A DNA stretch of 64,000 nt from Albidovulum sp. bin36. Lineage in GTDB: Bacteria; Pseudomonadota; Alphaproteobacteria; Rhodobacterales; Rhodobacteraceae. Shown piece by piece: positions 57,943 to 64,000 of this stretch. The notes beneath the pieces are model-generated. The model searched no databases. It had not been told where the DNA came from and saw only the letters and a program-made list of their open reading frames with translations. Every line of letters begins with the position of its first letter. The stretch's first letter is position 1. The stretch is taken from assembly GCA_002238565.1 (NCBI GenBank), contig MPMP01000006.1, positions 27,182 through 91,181 of the forward strand, given 5' to 3'. Made by a program: the position numbers and the translations under genes.

Positions 57943-59547
57943 ATGTCTGCCTTTCTACTCGGCCTGCTTCTGTTTCTCATTCTGCTCTACATCAATCGTA
58001 GGCAGAGCCAGGGGCAGGGCGGAATATTTTCCTTCGGCAAGTCGAGGGCCAAACTGCTAACGGAAGACCAGGTGCGCGTGACTTTTGCCGATGTCGCAGG
58101 GGTCGACGAGGCTAAGGAGGAACTTGAGGAAATCGTGGATTTCCTTCGAAATCCCGACGTATATTCGCGGCTCGGCGGCAAGATTCCCAAGGGCGCGCTG
58201 CTGGTCGGACCTCCCGGCACCGGCAAGACGCTGCTTGCGCGCGCAATTGCCGGCGAAGCTGGCGTGCCGTTCTTTACGATTTCCGGATCCGATTTCGTCG
58301 AAATGTTCGTTGGCGTGGGAGCGTCGCGCGTGAGAGACATGTTCGAACAGGCGAAGCGCAATGCTCCCTGCATCGTGTTTATCGACGAAATCGACGCCGT
58401 AGGCCGAACGCGGGGAGCTACGGGCTTCGCCGGCGGAGGAAACGACGAGCGCGAACAAACGCTCAACCAGCTGCTGGTCGAAATGGACGGTTTCGATACT
58501 AACGAGGGCGTGGTCATCGTAGCGGCGACCAACAGGCCGGACGTGCTGGATTCAGCGCTTCGCCGCCCCGGTCGATTCGACAGGCAGATCGTGGTGCCTA
58601 ATCCCGACATCAAGGGGCGCGAGAAAATTCTTATCGTGCACGGGCGCAAGGTCGCGCTCGGACCGGACGTGGATTTTAGAATCATCGCGCGCGGCACGCC
58701 GGGATTTTCCGGCGCCGAACTCGCCAATCTGGTCAACGAGGCGGCACTGGGCGCCGCACGCGTCGGTCGAAGATTCGTCGCAATGGAAGATCTCGAAGCC
58801 GCTAAAGACAGGGTCATGATGGGAAGCGAGCGCCGCTCGCTGGTCATGTCGGAAGAGGAAAAGGCATTAACTGCATTCCACGAGGCGGGGCACGCGGTCG
58901 TTGGATTGAACGTTCCCCAGCATGATCCGATTCACAAGGCGACGATCATTCCGAGAGGAGGGTCGCTTGGCCTAGTGCTAAGTCTTCCCGAGCGCGATCA
59001 ATTATCGGTAACGGCGACGAAGTTTAAATCGAAAATCGCGATGGCGATGGGAGGTCGCGTGGCGGAAGAGATCGTATTCGGCGTGGAGAACGTAACGTCG
59101 GGAGCGGCATCGGATATCCAGCAGGCGACGAAAATCGCCAGGGCCATGGTAACTCAGTTCGGCATGTCGGAAAAACTAGGAAAGATCGACTACTCCAGCG
59201 ACCGCGAGTCATTTCCGCTTCCGGTTTCGGCAGGCGGAGCCGGGCCGGAAACTCAGGAGCTGATCGATGCGGAAGTCAGGCGAATTATTGACGAAGGATA
59301 TAAAACCGCTGAATCCATACTTATTGAAAAACGCTCGGATCTCGACAGGCTTGCCAAGGCGCTCATAGAGTACGAGACTCTTTCCGGCGACGAAATTGCA
59401 AAGGTTATCGCCGGCGAGCCAATCAAGGAGCGCGATGTCTCTTCGCCATCCCCGTCCGCCGGACCTGCGGCGAATGTCCTGTCCATTCCGAAATCGGGCA
59501 AACGGCCGCGAGCCAAGCTAACGGTCGTCGAGTCAAAGAAATCCTGA
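57943..59547 (+). CDS. FtsH-like protease paralogue lacking the first helix and periplasmic domain
   Basis: 534 residues. It begins with one hydrophobic helix ([15 protein letters not shown], 3-17) that aligns to helix 2 of the full-length copy and goes straight into the AAA domain: Walker A GPPGTGKT at 89-96, [33 protein letters not shown], and HEAGH. The protease zinc site and all AAA motifs are intact, and the body is very similar to the neighbouring FtsH. With no periplasmic domain the enzyme may not bind regulators such as HflKC, but could form mixed hexamers. The 88-base spacer shows no trace of the missing part. ATG 57943 with GGAA seven bases ahead. Confidence 0.9.
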   Translation: MSAFLLGLLLFLILLYINRRQSQGQGGIFSFGKSRAKLLTEDQVRVTFADVAGVDEAKEELEEIVDFLRNPDVYSRLGGKIPKGALLVGPPGTGKTLLARAIAGEAGVPFFTISGSDFVEMFVGVGASRVRDMFEQAKRNAPCIVFIDEIDAVGRTRGATGFAGGGNDEREQTLNQLLVEMDGFDTNEGVVIVAATNRPDVLDSALRRPGRFDRQIVVPNPDIKGREKILIVHGRKVALGPDVDFRIIARGTPGFSGAELANLVNEAALGAARVGRRFVAMEDLEAAKDRVMMGSERRSLVMSEEEKALTAFHEAGHAVVGLNVPQHDPIHKATIIPRGGSLGLVLSLPERDQLSVTATKFKSKIAMAMGGRVAEEIVFGVENVTSGAASDIQQATKIARAMVTQFGMSEKLGKIDYSSDRESFPLPVSAGGAGPETQELIDAEVRRIIDEGYKTAESILIEKRSDLDRLAKALIEYETLSGDEIAKVIAGEPIKERDVSSPSPSAGPAANVLSIPKSGKRPRAKLTVVESKKS

Positions 59548-59609
59548 TTGCCGTCCTCGCCGACATTAGCCGACGCGCGACATTGGGGGGTGCGCCTTAA
59601 ATGTCTTGC

Positions 59610-59761
59610 AGTCAACGAAATGGCGTTTCGATGCCGCAATCCGAACAACCGAAGCCCGAACATTTTTTAGTGGCGAGCAGCAGCTTGATTGCGGAATTTG
59701 ATCGACAACCGGCGTCGGCAATGCCGGACGGCAAGATTTACAAGAAAATTAAGCCGCACCC
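59610..59761 (+). repeat. Interspersed ~150-bp repeat, copy B
   Basis: Inverted relative to copy A at 36765-36917, about 93% identical by eye (22.7 kb apart). It holds a short open frame with MPQSEQPKPEHFLVASSSL starting at ATG 59631. The second half (GGACGGCAAGATTTACAAGAAAATT) matches except for the last few bases. Confidence 0.88.
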
Positions 59762-59829
59762 GACATCGGGCGCCGCCCTCGCCTTTTCGATCGGGAATCG
59801 GCTGCAGATAAATTGGGATCGACGACGAT

Positions 59830-60432
59830 TTGGCTCATAGCTTCCGCGAGGAGAAATTCATTGGCCGCATCGTTTGGATCGGTTGCGTCGAGGACCGCGA
59901 GTCCTCCATTCGATCAATGCCGGTAACGGAAGCGCGCGTTTCATTCGGTGGCCTGGAGGGCGATAGCCATTTCGGATTGACGAGGCCTTCGTGCGTTCGC
60001 GTCGATGAACTATACGATATCGGCTCGGAAATTAGAAATACTCGACAGATCAGCATAGTCTCGCGCGAGGAATTGAAGGAAATCGCGGAAAACTCCGGGA
60101 TCGACGAAATACTTCCAGCCGCTGTCGGCGCCAACCTGGTGATTCAAGGGATACCCAATCTTACCTTGCTGCCGCCTTCCTCGCGCCTGCAGGCCCAATC
60201 GGGCGCGACACTGGTTGTCGATGCCGAGAATTTGCCGTGCCAGCTTCCCGCGCGCGAAATCGAAGCGAGGAATCCCGGCCGTGGCAGGTACTTCAAGAAT
60301 TCGGCGAAGAACCGCCGCGGCGTAACCGCCTGGGTCGAACGCGAAGGTTTTCTTTGCTTGGGACATACCATCAGATTGTTCGTTCCGTCGCAGCCGCAAT
60401 GGCCGGGCGCAGCCGAATGCGGAAATGCCTGA
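59830..60432 (+). CDS. MOSC domain-containing protein
   Basis: 200 residues. MOSC domains, related to the C-terminus of molybdenum cofactor sulfurase, are thought to handle sulfur in molybdoenzyme or other metal-sulfur systems. Seen: GGLEGDSHFGLTR, RQISIVSREELKEIAE, GANLVIQGIPNLTLLPPSSRL, the AENLPCQLP motif with the likely sulfur-carrying Cys, and RRGVTAWVEREGFLCLG. The usual YiiM-type C-terminal helix is absent. Start TTG 59830 is uncertain. It stands alone ahead of folD. Confidence 0.85.
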   Translation: MAHSFREEKFIGRIVWIGCVEDRESSIRSMPVTEARVSFGGLEGDSHFGLTRPSCVRVDELYDIGSEIRNTRQISIVSREELKEIAENSGIDEILPAAVGANLVIQGIPNLTLLPPSSRLQAQSGATLVVDAENLPCQLPAREIEARNPGRGRYFKNSAKNRRGVTAWVEREGFLCLGHTIRLFVPSQPQWPGAAECGNA

Positions 60433-60642
60433 TTTTTATCGGTTCGGGCTTACAGGTTGCCGCGCAATTGGATATGGGCGATCACGCTGAAAGACGATTT
60501 GGCATATTGACTGGAAGCTCGGATCGCTTGCCTCGCCAATTCGCGGCGAGTTCCGGGCGAGATAGAATTGGCGGCAGAAGGAACGCGAAGTGAAAAGTTT
60601 TTGCTATTGCCAAAGTCGGAAACAGATTTCGACAGAGTTCGC

Positions 60643-61554
60643 TTGGCTATTGCGGTGAGCGCAGCGATCATCGACGGACGGGCAACCGCTGCGGATCTTC
60701 GGCGGCAAGTTGCAAGATTCGTGGAGAAATTCAAAGCCGAGCGCGGGTTCGAACCCGGACTGGCGGTTGTGCTTGTCGGGGATGATCCGGCGAGCAGCAT
60801 CTATGTTCGCAGCAAGGCTAAAAGGACCCGAGAAATCGGAATGGTTTCCTACGAACGAAGATTGCCGTTCGCTACCGAGCAGTCCCAGCTTCTTGCGCAT
60901 GTTCGAGAGCTAAACGCCCACGAGGGCGTTCACGGAATTCTGGTGCAGCTGCCGCTTCCGCCGCACATAGATTCCGGGGCTGTAATTAATTCGATTGACC
61001 CGTCAAAGGATGTCGACGGTTTCCACATTAGCAATGCCGGCCTTCTGGCGACCGGGCAGAAGGGCATGGTACCGTGCACGCCATTGGGGTGCAAAATGCT
61101 GCTTCGCCGCCAATTGGGCGATCTTTCGGGAGCCGAGGCGGTTGTTCTGGGCAGATCAAATATCGTTGGCAAGCCCATGGCAAATTTGCTCTTGGCGGAA
61201 AATTGCACGGTAACGCTAGCCCATAGCCGTACCAGAGACCTCAAGACGGTATGCAGGCGCGCAGATATTCTCGTCGTCGCCGTCGGTCGGCCGAAATTCG
61301 TAAAGGGCGACTGGATCAAATTCGGCGCGACTGTTGTCGATGTCGGCATCAACCGGATATCCGCGCCGGAGCCCGGTAAAGAAAAGTCGAAAATTGTCGG
61401 AGATGTTGATTTTGACGATGCCGTGCAGGCCGCCGGCGCAATCACGCCTGTTCCGGGAGGAGTGGGTCCTATGACGATTGCCTGCTTGCTGTCGAATACG
61501 CTTACTGCGGCGTTCCGAAAAGAAGGATTGGCGGAACCACAAGTCTTGCTTTGA
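60643..61554 (+). CDS. folD: Methylenetetrahydrofolate dehydrogenase/cyclohydrolase FolD
   Basis: Bifunctional enzyme interconverting methylene-, methenyl- and formyl-tetrahydrofolate. 303 residues from TTG 60643 ([16 protein letters not shown]), where homology begins; the frame is open upstream to 60568. The motifs [22 protein letters not shown] with Yxxx[40 protein letters not shown] and the ending [19 protein letters not shown] are complete. It is convergent with the PdeM gene, whose stop abuts its own. Confidence 0.95.
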   Translation: MAIAVSAAIIDGRATAADLRRQVARFVEKFKAERGFEPGLAVVLVGDDPASSIYVRSKAKRTREIGMVSYERRLPFATEQSQLLAHVRELNAHEGVHGILVQLPLPPHIDSGAVINSIDPSKDVDGFHISNAGLLATGQKGMVPCTPLGCKMLLRRQLGDLSGAEAVVLGRSNIVGKPMANLLLAENCTVTLAHSRTRDLKTVCRRADILVVAVGRPKFVKGDWIKFGATVVDVGINRISAPEPGKEKSKIVGDVDFDDAVQAAGAITPVPGGVGPMTIACLLSNTLTAAFRKEGLAEPQVLL

Positions 61555-62163
61555 CTATTCTCGATCGGCGAAATCGTTCATCGCGGCAGCGCTGCTCGAG
61601 CGCGCGCCCGCTAGCGTTGAATTATGCAGAAGCCGGTTGATTTCGGCGGCGGGCCGATCCTGCCCGGGAATCGGAATCGCGCAAGCCGATCTGCCCGTCA
61701 AAATGGCTATGGCATCGGGCGATATTGGTTTCCGAATGGGCTTCGAGGAACTAGAAACTTCGCCCGTATTGGTGCCGAACGCCGGAAGAATTGGTTCTCT
61801 TCCGGCCAATAGGAAGCAAGGCAATCTTATTCTCCGGCCGGTCGAGCCTATCGAAGCCTTTGGATGGCAATGCTCCGAGATTTCGCCTGTTTCGCTCGGC
61901 TCTGCGTCATGCCTGAATACATACGGCGGGATGTCGACGGCTGTACGCATGTCGTCGAAGCTGTCGCCTACGCATACCGCTGTTCCCGCATCGGTTGATT
62001 CGATATCCCGGTTGATTCGATCAAGCGTCTCTTCGTCGTTGCACGGTGGCAATAGTCCGTGGCCTTCGCGAGCGGCTCGGTGCGATTTTCCTAAATGAAG
62101 ATCGGCAAAGGCGGCAAGCTCTTCTCGGGGCAATTCAAGGTCAGCGCGCGAGGGTTGTTCCAT
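61555..62163 (-). CDS. pdeM: PdeM-like phosphoesterase with internal deletion (probably non-functional)
   Basis: PdeM is the phosphoesterase associated with ligase-linked DNA repair in bacteria. After ATG 62163 the sequence shows LELPREELAAFADLHLGKSHRAA (first metal motif DxH), LLPPCNDEETLDRIN and CVGDSFDDM (second motif), then jumps straight to IPPYVFRHDAEPSETGEISEHCHPKASI and LPAFGTNTGEV. The roughly 50-60 residues with the GNHD motif normally between them are missing, but the frame remains open. Metal binding should be lost, so I regard it as a decayed gene even though the frame is intact. The start overlaps the end of the Abi-like remnant. Confidence 0.75.
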   Translation of the reverse strand: MEQPSRADLELPREELAAFADLHLGKSHRAAREGHGLLPPCNDEETLDRINRDIESTDAGTAVCVGDSFDDMRTAVDIPPYVFRHDAEPSETGEISEHCHPKASIGSTGRRIRLPCFLLAGREPILPAFGTNTGEVSSSSKPIRKPISPDAIAILTGRSACAIPIPGQDRPAAEINRLLHNSTLAGARSSSAAAMNDFADRE

Positions 62164-62577
62164 CATCGGGGTAGATCTCCGGAAACCTGCTATGGCGTTT
62201 GCACCAATTCCCGGCGGCGGGGGAAAGCCAGAAGGTGAGTTGGACAATGCTCGCGCTTTGTAACGAAAGATTCCATTGAATGACGGCCTCGCGGTGGGCA
62301 ACACGGTTCCTGAGCATCCGGATCCGCGCCATTGGCGAAGCAAGATCCTTGCGCCAGAGGCCTTTTCCATCTTCCTTTAGCGCAATGCCGTTCAGCTTGG
62401 ATTGCCAGATAACTTCGTGTTTTGGTACTTAAAGAAAACCCGGAAACTGAAGATGAGAGCCGCCACAATACGGCCGGGTGCTGGTTCTCTTCCGACGCTG
62501 CGAAGATCCTGGCGCGCCTTTTCAAGCTGGAGGTGCTGGTGTTCCAGAACTAGGAAACCTTCATCTGAAACCTTCAT
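62141..62577 (-). pseudogene. Abi-family (Abi_2-like) protein remnant
   Basis: Minus-strand reading: KARQDLRSVGREPAPGRIVAALIFSF in one frame (from 62577), then, after a frameshift near 62430, KHEVIWQSKLNGIALKEDGKGLW, RIRMLRNRVAHREAVIQWNL and QLTFWLSPAAGNWCKRHSRF to TGA 62141. The RxxRNRVAHxE motif and the PGRIVAxLxFxFW segment are typical of C-terminal parts of Abi-like proteins, some of which abort phage infection. The N-terminal half is missing, cut off toward the IS110 element. Family placement is tentative. Confidence 0.65.
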
Positions 62578-62599
62578 GATTTTCTGCGTTTACTTACCC

Positions 62600-64000
62600 C
62601 GGAGCATGAAACTCGCGTATGGCTGACGGTTTCCGGGACGATGTCGTGGGGTGGCGCTGTTGCCGGGACCGGAGCATCCTGCGGCCCATGGATCGGGTGG
62701 CGGCAGAACAGGACGTTTATTTTTTGCGGCCCTGGAGCCCGTCCAAAAACTGTCCATTCGTCGTGGGGTTCACGCCCCGGAGTGTTTCCGGCAGGCATGA
62801 CGCCTGCCGAGAACGTGGAGAAAATCGGGACGCTGCATGCGGCCTCCGGCCGCGTGCAAGCCAATTGCAGACCCCACAGGCGTGCTTGCCGCCACCCGTC
62901 TCCTGTCAACCACAATTCAACAGGAGTTGGACCATAAGCGATACACCGAAACATGATGACATGCAAGTCCGGCATGCAGCCGCCGCGGGTCTCGATGTCT
63001 ACAGGATGCAGGGCACGCCGACCGTGCGCACCCACGCTGGCAGGGAAGCCCCCGTTGTCGAGACCCCCGCGATTTCAGTGCGCTGGCGAGCGGCCTCTTC
63101 CTTCTGGTGCAGTGGCTGCTCGGCCTGCGGGTGAGCGGCGCCGTCATGGAGGCGACGGGCGTCTTCTGGGAGAAGGTCTACGACATTCTGTCCGATGCCG
63201 GTCTCGATGTCATGGTGGTCAATGCCCAGCACGTCAAGCAGATCAAGGGGCGCAAGGCCGACATCGCGGACAGCGTCTGGCTGTCGCGCATCTGCCAGTT
63301 CGGACTCGCGAGCCCGAGCCTGGTGCTGCCGAAGTTCTTCCGCGACCTGCGGGGGCTGAGCCGCTACCGCGGCGCGGTGATCGAACAGCGGGCGCGCTCG
63401 CAACTTCGCATCCAGAAGGTTTTGGACCGGGGCGGGGTGCGCATCGGCGGCATCCTCAGGCGGGTTATCCACAGCGTCAACAGTCGCCGCATCATCGAGG
63501 GCATCATCGCCGGCGACGCGCGCGAGGACATCCTGGGCGGGCTGAGCTGGCATGTCCGCAAGAAGCTCGGGCACCTCGGCGACGCCCCGAGCTTCGAACT
63601 CGACATGCAGTCCCGGTGGATCCTGAGAGACCTCCTGGCCCAGTTCGACAGCGACACCGCCCCGGATCGAGGCGGCCAACCGGCGGATGGCGGCCGCCCT
63701 CGCTCCCTACATGGACCAGGTCCAGCTTCTCGTGACCCTGCCCGGCGCCGGCCGCGAATCCGCCATGGCGATCCTCGTCGAACTGGGCCCCGACATGTCG
63801 GGGTTTGCATCCGCCAGGCACTGCGCCGCCTGGACGGGGATCTGTTCCGGGAACAACGAGAGCGCCGGCAAGCGCCGCAGCGGACGGATACGGCGGGGAA
63901 ACTCGATCCTGCGCGCCATTCTCGTCGAATGCGCCCATGCGGCGGTTCGGACCCGGGGCTGCCAGTTCCAGGCCTATCACCGGGCGGTGACGAGCCGGCG
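62600..64000 (+). mobile_element. IS110-family insertion sequence, incomplete (runs off the window)
   Basis: The DNA from about 62600 on is visibly richer in GC than the flanking chromosome. It carries an IS110-type DEDD transposase (62953 onward). Before the transposase lie about 350 bases without a gene, which in IS110 elements contain the left end and a structured guide RNA. The left boundary is approximate; the right end is outside the window. Confidence 0.75.
62953..64000 (+). pseudogene. IS110-family transposase with frameshifts, 3' end outside window
   Basis: Read across three frames: AGLDVYRMQGTPTVRT and APVVET, then ALASGLFLLVQWLLGLRVSGA, VMEATGVFWEKVYDIL, QHVKQIKGRKADIADSVWL, GLSRYRGAVIEQRARSQLRIQKVLDRGGVRIGG, RRIIEGIIAGD and, after another shift, APYMDQVQLLVTLPGAGRES, GFASARHCAAWTGICSGNNESAGKRR. 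The DEDD catalytic residues (Asp in GLDV, Glu in MEAT, two Asp in RKADIAD) and the C-terminal Ser-containing domain are visible. Frame changes near 63075 and 63665 suggest decay; unlike IS3-type elements IS110 needs no frameshift. Confidence 0.82.

Noticed and set aside
59601..59840. 79-residue ORF MSCSQRNGVSMPQSEQ as an ordinary gene
   Set aside because: It lies in the interspersed repeat; copy A has a frame change in the second half, so a full-length protein is not conserved. Recorded as a repeat instead.

Overview
The window is bacterial chromosome from an alphaproteobacterium. The markers are trcR (DUF1013), a COQ9-family gene beside a quinone oxidoreductase, the tolQRAB-pal-cpoB-tilS-ftsH order, divergent hemE/hemC, alphaproteobacterial-type ClpS, DUF1127 proteins, a D,D-carboxypeptidase with a SPOR domain, and a tiny aa3-oxidase subunit IV gene. 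These genes and the cytochrome c suggest an aerobic cell that makes its own heme. Coding density is modest: many spacers of 300-1700 bases hold nothing I recognise, and at least nine genes or gene pieces are visibly broken, so the genome looks as if it is eroding. The closer lineage cannot be fixed from this window.

Layout. 1-5961: end of a sugar-type ABC ATPase, YqgE/AlgH, a Sua5-type tRNA-modification enzyme, an acyl-CoA dehydrogenase with a metallo-hydrolase in one unit, and the aa3-oxidase peptide. 6274-13428: rpsU and the coq9-quinone oxidoreductase pair, held apart by about 5.2 kb of accessory DNA. That stretch carries a decayed YafQ/DinJ toxin-antitoxin pair, a TIR-like gene (broken twice) coupled to an intact RipA-type membrane protein, and a Panacea-domain antitoxin with a membrane-protein partner interrupted by TGA. 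13657-19662: trcR, a membrane fatty acid hydroxylase, an SDR protein lacking the catalytic lysine, clpS, a HAD pseudogene and a D-alanyl-D-alanine carboxypeptidase. 19671-21839: a three-gene cassette (RelE-like protein, XRE regulator, unknown) between two ~139-bp direct repeats, each containing a perfect stem-loop.

22126-33778: a complete yejABEF-type peptide importer, cytochrome c, a frameshifted prephenate dehydratase, nudC and a NitT/TauT-type importer. 34361-44042: SRP RNA with a clear promoter, a small DNA-binding protein, an ankyrin protein, dnaX, recR, hemF, a glycosyltransferase-like protein, hemE and hemC. 44312-48717: a nuclease-domain remnant, two duplicated DUF1127 genes and ruvCAB. 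49050-59547: tolQRAB-pal-cpoB, tilS and two tandem ftsH genes, the second without the periplasmic domain. 59610-64000: an interspersed repeat, a MOSC protein, folD, an internally deleted PdeM, an Abi-like remnant, and a GC-rich frameshifted IS110-family transposase that runs off the end.

The core genes work in envelope integrity (Tol-Pal, FtsH, carboxypeptidase), recombination and replication (RuvABC, RecR, DnaX), heme synthesis (HemC, HemE, HemF), nutrient uptake and protein quality control (ClpS, FtsH). The most interesting material is accessory: the TIR-like/RipA pair, the Panacea pair and the repeat-bounded cassette, all candidate defence or toxin-antitoxin modules, several caught while decaying. 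I saw no tRNA, rRNA or CRISPR array.
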